A stretch of 64,000 nt of DNA from positions 3,038,001 through 3,102,000 of the forward strand of contig JAHQRK010000004.1 of NCBI GenBank assembly GCA_019828595.1, given 5' to 3'. This DNA comes from Aphanomyces cochlioides. Taxonomy: Eukaryota; Oomycota; Saprolegniomycetes; Saprolegniales; Verrucalvaceae. The notes below the pieces were generated by a model, which saw nothing but the letters and a program-made list of their open reading frames with translations, had not been told where the DNA came from and made no database searches. Positions 20,244 through 30,700 of this stretch are shown piece after piece (the stretch's first letter is position 1; every line of letters starts with the position of its first letter). The position numbers and the translations under genes are program-made.

Positions 20244-21264
20244 AATCGCGCACGGGACACCTAGCGAGTGTCATGGTCCTCCGCTCTCTGCTCACTTCAA
20301 CGTTTCTCTCTTTGGTGGGGGATCGTTGTGGCTCTACATGGTGAGAGATCGATCGCCGCTCGAGATACTCGACTTGGGTGATGTCAACGTACAGTGTAGA
20401 CTCGCCTGACAACCCATCTTTGCATTGTCGTCACGACCTTCTGCCGCGTTCGCATCGACGAACCAGCACATTCTCTCCCTGCTGATTGTGGCAGGCGGTC
20501 ATTCTTTCACCTGAATCTTGTCTCGCGACAACTCGGGCGTATCCCATTTCGTTGCTCATCATCGACGATTATGTCGGCATATACCAGGTAAGGTCATCCA
20601 TGTACGATAGATCATCCAGCTAGAGATCCACGGCGGCAATAGCGCCATGGTGCATTGAAGACGAGCGCTTTCCGGTAGTGTCCATGTATGTGTCGTGGAA
20701 AATGGCCAGTCCGACTGCCGTGTCGGTGTGATCGCGACAAGCAGACTTACGCAACCACCATGTAGTTGTTGAAAGTTCCTGAGCGAGCGAGCTGTACGTT
20801 GCGAGCGTAGGCGTGGGCCATTGTGTTGGGGAGCACAGCGCAGTCGTCGACGGCACTGTACGTGAGGCCTGGAACGAGGATTCCGTGTCGTGGCAGCTGC
20901 AGGAGAGAGGATCGTTGTTGTCCGACGATTGAACTTCAAGGGGGCAATAAAAAAGTGCACTCGATTGTGTGGTGGTGGTAGCACTGTCGACGTTGTTACT
21001 TGCAAGATGTGAAAAAAAAAGAATTCGGACCATCGCCGTACGGTCAAAGGCGACGAGGTTGGAGCTAGCGGTGGCGGCGGCGGCGCTGTGAACTTGGACA
21101 GCACCGATGGGTGCAGACTTTGCATGTCTACCTTGCAAGGTGGCTTCAATCCACACCCGTAGCCGCTGTCACCCTGTCGCCTCCCAACTTGGTGTGCTAT
21201 AACAATTACGTAACGTGGGACGGACAACATGCCAGCACAAAATGGGACCGTGTTACGAGAAATC
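20244..21264. other. Intergenic between transporters 1 and 2
   Basis: About 1 kb. Open frames exist on the minus strand but have no recognisable domain, biased composition (Ser- and Thr-rich) and no support from the paralogous spacers. It probably holds the promoter and 5' leader of transporter 1 and the 3' end of transporter 2. Confidence 0.5.
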
Positions 21265-22914
21265 TCACGACGAGGTGATGCCGAATTGCATTTGAATCTC
21301 GACGATAGTCTTCCGTGCCGTCTCGGGCACGACAATCGCGACGAACGCAACAAACGCTCCACAGAGACCCACAAAGATGCCAAACGCATAGTTGCCGAGA
21401 GCTGAAGGGTCAGCCACGAATGGATACGACACGCCGACGACGAAATTGCACAGCCATGTGAAGAGCTCGCCCGTCGAGCCTGCATTTGCGTGGAGGAAAT
21501 CGGGAAAGATTTCCGTCGACACCATCCATGCCATGGGGCCGATCGAGAGGCAGAACGCAGCCATGTACACGGCAAGAGATGCAACGCATCCCACCGAGCT
21601 CGTGTACACAAGCGAGACCATGACGCCAGCGGAAGCCACGCCCATGCTTGCCATGCCGCCGCAGAGCAAGGTCTTTCGACGGAAGTTGTCCATGACACGC
21701 GCCGCCACGAGGATGAAAGTCGTCCGGATCAAGTTGATGATCGTGTTGCCGACGCGCGGGTCCGTGAGCCCGGCCTTGGCAAAGATGCCCGATGAGTAGT
21801 ACATGATGGCATCAATGCCAGTGAGTTGCTGGGCCGAGCAGAGGGCAATCGCGATGACGAGTTGCTTGCGGTACTTGGCCGAGAACAGCGCCACCCATGA
21901 GTTGTCGCCGCCTGAATCTTGGCGTTCTTCATCGTGGGAGACTACGATTGCTTGGAGGATTTCGTCATAGTTGCAAGGACGATAGAGTCGTCGAAGCTGC
22001 GTTGCGGCCTCGGCAGTACGGCCGCGGGAAACAAGCCACACTGGGCTGTACGCCATAAAGGGCATCAGAGCGACTTGGACTACGCCCAAGAGCATTGGCG
22101 TCGCCACGAGCAGACGCCATGACGTGGCATTTTCTCCGAGAGCGTAGTGGGCTGTTGTCACCGCCAGGGAACCGAGGGCAACGCCAACTTGAAGGCCAGT
22201 GGAGAACATTCCGCGCATGTTGGCGGGCGAAATCTCACTGATGAGAAAGTTGCAGACATTGATAGCGACGCCAGATGCAATGCCAGAGATCAATCGGCCC
22301 ATGGAGAACAAGTAGATCGTGTTCGAAGCAGCTTGGAGCCCCGCACCGGCAATCATGACGCAGGCATTGCCTAGAAGAGTGATCTTGCGGCCGTAATGGT
22401 CCGCAGGCACGCCGCTGAAAAGTGCGCCGAGCATTCCGCCGACAATCCACGACGTTACTGCCATCGTCCATTCCGTGGAAGAGTGTCCTGGGAACATGAT
22501 ACAATCCCCTGGTGCAATCGGCGCGATCGAGCAGTTGCTGTCGAAGGAGCGATAGTTGAGCTGCGAGAGCATCCAGCCATCCTGGAACGTTCCAGCAAGC
22601 GCAATGAGCACAGTGAGGTACAAGTTCCCCGTCGGCTTGAGCGCAGTCGAATGGTCTTCGTGGATGCTCCGCTCGAGCTTTGACAAATGCCTTCGCGTGT
22701 GCCGTTGATGAGCGCGACGATGCGATATGCCCGTTGGTCGATCAAGAGCAGTGCCGTCGACTGGTGCATAAGGAGCGGCGACAACATGGGACGAAGGATC
22801 GAGAGCAGAGGCATCGACGGGGGGATTAGAACTCACCTTGGGCGTGTCGGGGATTGCAACATAAGCGCTCGGCTCTTCCTCATAGCGCTTGGCATTCGCT
22901 TGGAGGGCTAACAT
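21265..22914 (-). CDS. MFS sugar transporter 2
   Basis: Paralogue of the gene at 18552-20243, same strand, 549 residues from the ATG at 22914 (an earlier TTG at 23037 is open but unlikely). The same marks are present: DHYGRKITLLG, MFPGHSSTEWTM, YSPVWLVSRGR, QQLTGIDAIMYYSSG, SIGPMAWMVSTEIFPDF and PETARKTIVEIQ. It is intronless and GC-rich at third positions compared with transporter 3. The cytosolic N-terminal tail (about 110 residues) carries RRHLSKLERSIHEDH in place of the shared motif. Substrate unknown; hexoses are likely. Confidence 0.9.
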   Translation of the reverse strand: MLALQANAKRYEEEPSAYVAIPDTPKVSSNPPVDASALDPSSHVVAAPYAPVDGTALDRPTGISHRRAHQRHTRRHLSKLERSIHEDHSTALKPTGNLYLTVLIALAGTFQDGWMLSQLNYRSFDSNCSIAPIAPGDCIMFPGHSSTEWTMAVTSWIVGGMLGALFSGVPADHYGRKITLLGNACVMIAGAGLQAASNTIYLFSMGRLISGIASGVAINVCNFLISEISPANMRGMFSTGLQVGVALGSLAVTTAHYALGENATSWRLLVATPMLLGVVQVALMPFMAYSPVWLVSRGRTAEAATQLRRLYRPCNYDEILQAIVVSHDEERQDSGGDNSWVALFSAKYRKQLVIAIALCSAQQLTGIDAIMYYSSGIFAKAGLTDPRVGNTIINLIRTTFILVAARVMDNFRRKTLLCGGMASMGVASAGVMVSLVYTSSVGCVASLAVYMAAFCLSIGPMAWMVSTEIFPDFLHANAGSTGELFTWLCNFVVGVSYPFVADPSALGNYAFGIFVGLCGAFVAFVAIVVPETARKTIVEIQMQFGITSS

Positions 22915-24827
22915 GGTCAAGTCGATGACGAAGTGCGCGATAGAGTTGAAATTCGCCACCAGGATTGGATGCTCGGGACGCGGTAAAGTAGACACATTGG
23001 TGTGTGGTACATCGCAAGCTTCAGGATCAGGCAGCAAAACGACACAATCACGTCATGATTGGCCTCCGTCGTGCCCGCGATAGTGGCTTCGGATGGCAAG
23101 GATCTCCTCGAGGAAACCCGAGGAAGCATCCAAAGCATCATGTATGTCGGGAGAAGCGGCGTAGTAACGAGACCCCTACATTACGGCGCTCCGTGGTGGG
23201 TAAACGCATCAACGTACAGTCACGAGTGGAAGTCAATTTCATCTCACTCTTCACCCATCACTTCAAGCGTTTCTGCGCAATCGTTGAGGTCGCTTCTGAA
23301 CCACACACGTCACTTCTTTCCATGTTACACCGAGAGGAACACGAGGGTGCAAGCAACCGAGAGACAATCGTGCAAGCCGGTGGACACGGCAGTAACTTCG
23401 TTCCTGCGAAGAGGAAGTAGGCAGTATCGCAACAATCGACTGTACATTGTAATGCCGCGATCTTTCGGCGGCGCGTTTCATGTTGTTGGAAGATCGCATT
23501 TCGAAGATATGAGATTCAGCTCGACGTGGCGCATCCCTGCAGCTGCTGTGTGCAACCAGGGACCGAATTTCGTCTTGTTGTCGTGGATGTGCCATGGGAA
23601 GGAACGCACCATCCCGTCGTCAAGTCCGACGTCTTGGATTCGCCTCGCCGACGAGATCTCCTCCATGGCGCACAGATCTCCCGCATGCGAGAGACTTTCT
23701 ACGTAATCTTTCCTTCCATTACCATAGAACCTCCATGCGCGATGGCCCGTTTACGCTTTTCAAACCATGACCGCGCATAGACACGTGCAATGTCTTGCTG
23801 GTCGGATCACCATGGACTCTGGCGATCACCCACAACGAGCACAACATTCGTCGCGGTGCAAATTTGATGCGGAAGCTGAAAAACTGGTACGAACATGTTG
23901 TGCAAGTGGCCGTGCGGCACAGTCCGCTCGGCAGCCATCTCCTTGGATGGCATGAATACGGCGCCATAATCTGTAGACACAATGCGCTTCACTCCCATTG
24001 TCGCCTATGGTAAACCCAGGTACAGCCGCCGGCCAGGCTTTATAGTATACGGTCCCATAATATTTGGACGTCGTGGCACCCTCCATGTACCCATGAAGGA
24101 TACAAAGTACAGTAGTCCCCCAGTTTTCGCCTCGTGCATTTTTCAACATTTATATCAGGGTATTATGATTGGAAATATTATGTTTCAAAGGTATAGACTA
24201 TTAATATTTGGTGCTGTCAAAATAAATATTCCATACAAAATAATATTATACAGGAAATAAGTTTGGAGTGGGAGGCGAAAACTGGGGGACTACTGCGACT
24301 GCGATTTATGTCAAATTTATGTTGAAAATATGCGGGAGCGAGACTTCCGAGTGGTTTGAAAGTTTGGAATGATTTTGCTTTGTGATTCCTGGAACATGTC
24401 TTACACACATAAGTATATGTTGTGAACACAGTCTAGTTAGACAAAGACTTCGTATCGAAGGCTTTATGTTCGATATATGGTCAAATCTGGTCCCACTTGT
24501 GTTCGGTTTATGTACATGTTGATTTATGTATTTGTCATTTTTGGGAGTCTTCCACTGAAGACGTAAATAGTGAGTGGGCAGCAACATGGCCATGGGTGGC
24601 GGCACACTGTCTCTGTTTCCCATCGCGCTGTAACAACTTGGGCGACTTCTAGTCGAAGTTCGTAGCTCCTCGAGCAGTCAAGTGACACAACTTTGATAGG
24701 AAATGTGTGGAAAGTCTGCTCAGTCACTTGACCGTCGAAGTCAGTCCGATGTGACAAAAACAGCTCACGACGTGGCTTCTTGAGGTTGAGAGGCCACACT
24801 GGTGCTGTTGCTCCATTACAAAATTTG
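22915..24827. other. Divergent intergenic region of transporters 2 and 3
   Basis: About 1.9 kb between two diverging transporter genes, so it must hold both promoters. It also holds a 185-bp MITE at 24111-24295. Short frames on both strands show no known domain. The part at 24140-24260 is strongly AT-rich. Confidence 0.55.
24111..24295. mobile_element. Short MITE with 24-bp perfect inverted ends
   Basis: CAGTAGTCCCCCAGTTTTCG (arm 24111-24134) is repeated inverted and without mismatch at 24272-24295. The 185-bp element has an AT-rich centre and no frame. The flanks do not show a clear target duplication, so the superfamily is open; the CAGT start resembles pogo or other Tc1-like ends. It lies in the promoter region shared by transporters 2 and 3. 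Confidence 0.75.
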
Positions 24828-26600
24828 ATGAGTACCAGCGAAACTCCCGCGACCGGCGGCCCCAAGGTCGTTCTTGTCGAGCAAGAACACGCCACGGACG
24901 TATATATTCCACTCCAAGATGCGAGCGAAGCCCCACAGCAAAGTGGGCCCGCGAAGGAAGTGCCGTCGATTCAAGACCAAGATGTGTATATTCCAATCCA
25001 AGATTCACCCGTGTCAGTGAGCAACCGGGATAATGCTGCCTCAAGACGCACGCTATCGCGATCCAACTCGCGCTCGTTTCGATCGTCGCGACGATCGACG
25101 TCTCGTGTACGACTGAGTCGTCTCGAGGGGATGATCCATGAGGAACATGCGAAAGCACTAATTCCGTCGGGAGTGTTGTGGGTCACGATTGGCATTTCAC
25201 TCATGGGTGCGTTTCAATTTGGATGGCTCCTTTCGCAACTCAACTTCAAGCCATTCAACACGAAATGCACGGCGAATCCAATTCCTAAAGGAGATTGCGC
25301 CATGTTCCCAGGCCACTCGTCCAGTGAATGGACAATGGCAGTCACTTCATGGATTGTCGGTGGTGCTATTGGTGCCATGGTCAGTGGCTTTCCTGCAGAC
25401 AAGTTTGGCCGCAAGAAAACCCTCCTCATGAACGCCATCGTCATGATTGTTGGTGGCACGATTCAAGTTGTCTCGAACGGAATTTATCTCTTTTCATTCG
25501 GTCGCATGGTCTCAGGTATTGCGTCTGGTGCTGCCATCAACGTGTGCAATGTCCTCATCAGTGAAATCTCGCCAAGTCAAATGCGTGGCATGTTCACGAC
25601 GGGTCTCCAAGTCGGTGTCGCATCTGGTTCTCTCGCTGTCACCACTGCTCACTATGCTCTCAACTCTGAAGAGGTCGCTTGGCGTATCCTTGTCGGGTTT
25701 CCCATCGTTCTTGGTGTACTCCAAGTGCTTTTGATGCCCTTTGTTACGTCTAGTCCAGTCTGGTTGGTTTCGCATGGTCGTGTCGATGAAGCTGGCGTCG
25801 AATTAGGACGTCTCTACCGACCAACCAACACCCAAGCGATTATCAATGCTCTCGTCCATGCTCATGAAGAAGAGGCCAAAGAAACTGCAGGTGTGAACCC
25901 ATGGGCCGCCTTGTTTACATCCAAGTATCGAAAGCAACTCATCATTGCCATTGTCTTGTGCTCGGCTCAACAACTATGCGGTATCAATGCTGTCATGTAC
26001 TACTCGTCCAACATATTTGCATCTGCTGGTGTGAAGGATCCTCGCGTGGGCAACACCATCGTCAACGTGGTTCGTACGTCCACTATTATCCTTGCTGCCT
26101 ACGTGATGGACAAGTTTAAGCGACGAACGCTTCTGTGTGTTGGCATGTCAGTCATGGCTGTTTCGGCAACTGGCATTTTGCTTTCACTCAAATATCAAGA
26201 GGCGATTGTGTCTGTCATCTCGACGGGCCTTTTCGTCGGCTCCTTCTGCTTGTCGATTGGACCGATGGCGTGGATGGTGTCCTCGGAAATCTTCCCAGAC
26301 TTTCTTCACGCCCCTGCTGGCGCTGTCGGAACTATGTTCACGTGGCTCTGCAACTTCCTCGTGGGTGTGTTCTACCCGACGCTGTCAAATCCATCCAACC
26401 TTGGCGTCTATGCCTTCTCCATCTTCATCGGCTGCTTGGTGTTCTTTGTCTTATTCGTAAAAATTGTCGTGCCAGAAACGGCACATAAGACGTACGTGGA
26501 GATCCAAGGAGCATTCGGCATCGAAGTGGAACATTATGATCCTGTTGAAGAAGATCCATGGGGCATCGACGACGAGGAGCCACCAAAGAAACCATTTTAG
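24828..26600 (+). CDS. MFS sugar transporter 3
   Basis: Third paralogue, on the opposite strand, 590 residues from the ATG at 24828; intronless. Marks: DKFGRKKTLLM, MFPGHSSSEWTM, SSPVWLVSHGR, QQLCGINAVMYYSSN, SIGPMAWMVSSEIFPDF and PETAHKTYVEIQ. The tail before helix 1 is long (about 110 residues), and VYIPLQDASE is echoed by VYIPIQDSPV 40 residues later, then a Ser/Arg-rich stretch leads to RLSRLEGMIHEEHAKAL. The tail ends acidic (VEEDPWGIDDEE). Hexose uptake is the likely role. Its codon choice looks less GC-rich than in transporter 2, suggesting that the trio is old and not a fresh triplication. Confidence 0.92.
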   Translation: MSTSETPATGGPKVVLVEQEHATDVYIPLQDASEAPQQSGPAKEVPSIQDQDVYIPIQDSPVSVSNRDNAASRRTLSRSNSRSFRSSRRSTSRVRLSRLEGMIHEEHAKALIPSGVLWVTIGISLMGAFQFGWLLSQLNFKPFNTKCTANPIPKGDCAMFPGHSSSEWTMAVTSWIVGGAIGAMVSGFPADKFGRKKTLLMNAIVMIVGGTIQVVSNGIYLFSFGRMVSGIASGAAINVCNVLISEISPSQMRGMFTTGLQVGVASGSLAVTTAHYALNSEEVAWRILVGFPIVLGVLQVLLMPFVTSSPVWLVSHGRVDEAGVELGRLYRPTNTQAIINALVHAHEEEAKETAGVNPWAALFTSKYRKQLIIAIVLCSAQQLCGINAVMYYSSNIFASAGVKDPRVGNTIVNVVRTSTIILAAYVMDKFKRRTLLCVGMSVMAVSATGILLSLKYQEAIVSVISTGLFVGSFCLSIGPMAWMVSSEIFPDFLHAPAGAVGTMFTWLCNFLVGVFYPTLSNPSNLGVYAFSIFIGCLVFFVLFVKIVVPETAHKTYVEIQGAFGIEVEHYDPVEEDPWGIDDEEPPKKPF

Positions 26601-26650
26601 ATTTCATGTTTAATATTCATGTTTAATATAACGAGTACAGACGTATTTTA

Positions 26651-27260
26651 TCAACCAAGCATTTGTGATGGCGGCTTTGGCTTCATGAAGTTGCTTCGCT
26701 TGTTCATGAATTGGCGGTACTCACGCTTCGACTTGACGTTGGATGCACCTATTGCTGGTCCACAAAGGTTGTCTTCGACTTCCTTTCCCTTTGTCGTATC
26801 AAAGCCTGCAAAGCCCAGCAGAGCTCGCATTTGCTCTTCCTCACTTATTTCAGGTTCTGGTGCAGCTTTGTTGTCTGAGGATTTGTCTGATTCTTTTGAA
26901 TCGCTATGCTTTGGCTTCTCGTCGCCATGCAAGATTCGTTCCCTATGAAACCCGTGTGAGTAAATGCATATACCTAAAGCTAGTATACCGGAAGTCTTGC
27001 ATGGATAGAACTTCTGCCGCAGGCTTGGGACTTGGACTTCGTTGAACGCGTCGGCGTGGTGGTGATGGAGATCGACGCGGTCGTCGCTCTACCGACCTTG
27101 ACCTCGAACGGGATCGGGAACGCGACCTTGACTGAGCTCTTCCTCGATCGCGCGATCTATGTCGCTCTCTGTCTCTGTCACGATCATATCGACTCGATCT
27201 TTGTCTCTTTCGGCCCCAGTTATCAAGCGATCCACTGCGGCTTCTGCTTCGCCGTCCCAT
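26651..27260 (-). CDS. SNRNP27: U4/U6.U5 tri-snRNP 27-kDa protein homologue
   Basis: Spliceosome component of the tri-snRNP. Exons 26989-27260 and 26651-26942 are joined across a 46-nt intron (DF-R/ERILHGDEK), giving 187 residues. The N-terminal half is an RS domain (RSRSRSRSRSRS, then RRSPSPPRRR). The conserved C-terminal domain follows: MRALLGFAGFDTTKGKEVED, then KREYRQFMNKRSNFMKPK, which is the hallmark of this family, where it stabilises the U4/U6 ends before activation. Divergent from the giant gene, with about 390 bp between the starts. Confidence 0.9.
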
Positions 27261-27651
27261 CGTTTGTCAACCACAACCGGAAAATATAATCCGGATAACT
27301 TGAGATATATCCGAAATTCTGAAAAATCCCTTCATGGGCTTGTGTTCCAAAATCTTTAGAGCACACAACCAGCGAAAAGTCAGACTTGCAGTACTTTAAG
27401 TGTCTTTCAGATGCCGCGAGTCCTTGAAGGCATCCTCTCTTTTCTTATGGAGCAACTTTAAAGCGAAGGTGTTCGAGTTCGATGCTTGATCGCAAAACCA
27501 ACACTCACATTGGGTCGTTAGTTATCCGGACAAATATTTAATGAAGAAATAAATATAAAATTGCAAGAATTTATATTGAAATTCAATTTGATTTTTATAA
27601 TTTCTTTAAATTTTCATCGTCCACCCCACGATTTGATTGCCTGTCCGGATA
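27261..27651. promoter_or_regulatory. Bidirectional promoter region with TCCGGA palindromes
   Basis: AT-rich spacer between two diverging genes. TCCGGA with the flank AT..TA occurs at 27290-27295 (ATCCGGATA), 27525-27530 (TTATCCGGA) and 27644-27649 (TCCGGATAATG, directly at a candidate start). The same palindrome is clustered in the spacer at 46204-46344. I infer a shared transcription-factor site; nothing more can be read. Confidence 0.45.
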
Positions 27652-27715
27652 ATGCAACAGGACGATCTTCTTGCAGCTTTTATTGAGAAACACGCAAGAA
27701 AGGGCCGACATCGCC

Positions 27716-30700
27716 ATGGACTTGACAGCAGGAAGACTATGGAAGGTGGATGCGTGCATTGGCCTCATGGCAGACCCATACATTGGTGGCACGGAGCTTG
27801 AAGGCGGTCATCTCTCAAATGGATTGTTGGTGGTGTCGCATTTCCTCTCGCTTGAGGACGATCAACGAGTGAAAGATGTTGCAGACACCTTGCGGGAAGC
27901 GGTCGAATTGTCTCGCTCCAAAGCCAAAGATGCAAAAGAATTTACGACCGTCTTGGGCTCGTTTAAAGAATTTTTATCGGCTATGGAAATTGGAATGCCG
28001 TATGTGATCCCTGGTGGTTGGAACGGAAAGTTGTCCCGCAACGCCATCATCTACATTGCCGAAAAGGTGGGCGATGACGACTATTCACTGACGATTTGTA
28101 ATCGTGGCTCTGGACGGGAATACCATCCAAGTAGTCCGAGCCAGTTCAAAATGAAGTTTCAATCCAGCGCTACAATCCGTGGAATCCCTGCAGCCCGATT
28201 CCTAGACATGTCATTTTGGAGTTTGATTTTTGCAATGTGGCTAAAGGACCCTGCTTCAGAATACCATCGAGTAGAAACTTTATATGACGTTCTACTCCCA
28301 TGGCTTGCTAACTCTGTCTTACCACTGGGCTTTGAGAAGGAAGACTCACCTCAGTTTAGCACAGCTCTACGAAACAACACGGGATTTGCAAAAAATGTTG
28401 TTGAAGCTGCGAAGTTTCTTATGCGAAAGAAAGGCATGCAGCCCCGTGAAATTAAGAAAGTTATGTTTTGTGTGCGGTGGAATATCTTGAAGCAAATCCA
28501 GGAGGACTTGCAAGCAGTGAGAGATCCGACATTGCCATTTCAAAATACTGCTGCAGAGGTATTTACACATGTTATGAATGCCTAAACATCTCGTAGGTTA
28601 TTGGAGCACTTTCTAGCATTACGCTGATTGATTCTGTACATGGCACCCACACATTGGCATCTGTTGCAAATGCCTCCGTGGTCGGTGTCTTTTTTGCAAG
28701 TGCTTCATGTGGTCCCTGCGTCGCATTTTCGAAAAAATTAAAGGCATTAACGGAACGAGTGGGACATTCGCGCTTTCCCATCATCGTAGTTCCTCTAGAT
28801 GGCACTCCAGACGAATATGCCGAACACTTGAATAGTCTTCCCGCAGCATGGTTGTGTGTTCCTCTAAATGAAATCGAAGTGCGCCAAAAGTTAGTAAGAT
28901 CATTCCGTGTATCGGCAACTCCGACGTTAATTTTGACAGATACATCAGCGATTGTCAAGACTCCTCTGGTGCAATTATGAGTTGTGAAACGATCTTACAT
29001 TTTTTAGGGCGTGGAATTGGTTGATAAAGACCCCAAAGGAGAGTATTTTCCATGGTCAGCACCTTATGAGCTCCCACGAACGCTCCTTTCTGATACAGAG
29101 AGAACTTGTGTTAAATTTATGCTGAAACAAACAGGCCTTTCTGCTTTGAAGCAAAATGATGCTCAAAACTTAAACGTTGACGAGTTAATTCAAGTCCAGC
29201 GACTCATACAAACAATTGAGGTTACAGCTGACGAACTCAAGGAAATTCCTCATACAGAGTCATCAGAGGATTGGCCTTTGTCTTTGAATGTTCCTTTAAC
29301 ACCCTTCTATCATTTGGAGCACTTTCAAGCATCTAATGTCGATGGATACGCTGGAAATGTCGCCGAAGTTAAACCCCCTGTGCTGGCAAGCATGCTTGAT
29401 GTTCCTGATATGGTGTTGACTCTGGATATGGCAGTTGAAGCGCTTCGCCAGTGTGAAAAAGTATGTCAGTCACTACTTGAACGCGCAGGAGAGGGTTCAT
29501 CATCATCTCGAGTTGCCCTTCACTACGAAATTATTCATCTTATTACGACATTGTTTGTTGAGATCTTGCCCGTTCCACGGCCCGAGGGAGGGGATATGTG
29601 GTGTGGGGAAATCACAAAAGCATCACAACTGGATTGTTTGAGCCGCCTTCACAATCTTGCCATAATCTTGGGTATTGTGTGGCAATCAATTGAACAGCCC
29701 TCTCGAAGTATGGATGCATCCAGATCTTTAGCGAGCGTTTGTGCTGTGGCGATTTATGATGCTTTGCTACGAGTTATTGCAACTGACACCCCTTTGGAAA
29801 TATCACTTTTAATGGCTGATGGTTACGTGTTGTCCCATACTTTTTGTCAGAACAACAGAAGCCTCGTGACTGTCGCAAGCACTATGGAGCTGATTAAACC
29901 AAATTATTCGGTGGTGCGAGGAAATGTATTGGCGTACTTTGCTGCAAAGGCGCAGCTTACACCTGTTTTTGATTTTCGAATGCCTGACGAAAAGGTTGAA
30001 ATCAAGAAGTACAGCTCAACCATGACCTTTTTGCGTCGACTCATGGAAGTGTATCAATATCCTTTGATTGATATTAACGATGCAAATCCGCCGTCAGAAA
30101 TGGAAGCTTTGGTTGATTGGCTTCTCAGTGAAGGAACACCTCTAGCTCAGCAGCATTCTGAATTTGCATTGACGCGAGACATTGTTACAATGTGCAAATT
30201 CTTGGCAACGATGGAAACTCAAGAAGATGAGCTAATGCGTCGAAGGACTGGCCTCCGACAGTGGCAGATGTGGTCTTTGACGTTTGATGAAAGCACACGT
30301 TTTCGTCGTCGTCCAGGATCATTTATGGCTGGGAAATTGAAATGGGAAGTATCAGGCTTCCGAGGACACGACCAAGACATAGCAGATATTGATGTGAGTG
30401 GTTTCAATTCACGCAAGCTGTTCTTTGGAGAGGGACCTGTGGTAATTAGTCCTGCAGCGCTTGGTCCGTTATTGCAGACTTCATCTTCTGTACTGACTGA
30501 AGATGATGTCTTGCACAGTGACACACTTCCTCTATTTCAAGGCACTCTTTCGAAGGAAGAATCGGAATACTTACTATGTTACTTGACCGTACCTTACACT
30601 CGCATTCCACTCACGCTGAATTTCTTCAGCTCACGCGATCGGGTGATGTATCTGTTTAACCCCATGCTTCAGTCCTTGCTGCGTGCAGTTCTGTTCGAAG

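Noticed and set aside
20559..21698. Open frame of 379 codons on the minus strand overlapping transporter 2
   Set aside because: It reads the transporter in a wrong frame and then runs into intergenic sequence; composition is not protein-like.
24111..24295. Rho-independent-type terminator for the inverted repeat
   Set aside because: The arms are 137 bp apart with an AT-rich core, which fits a MITE; bacterial-type termination does not apply in this genome.
28597..28968. Thioredoxin-like frame as a separate small gene
   Set aside because: It has no proper ATG, and phase-0 introns join it on both sides to the giant gene; the nucleoredoxin-like sequence continues directly in the next exon.
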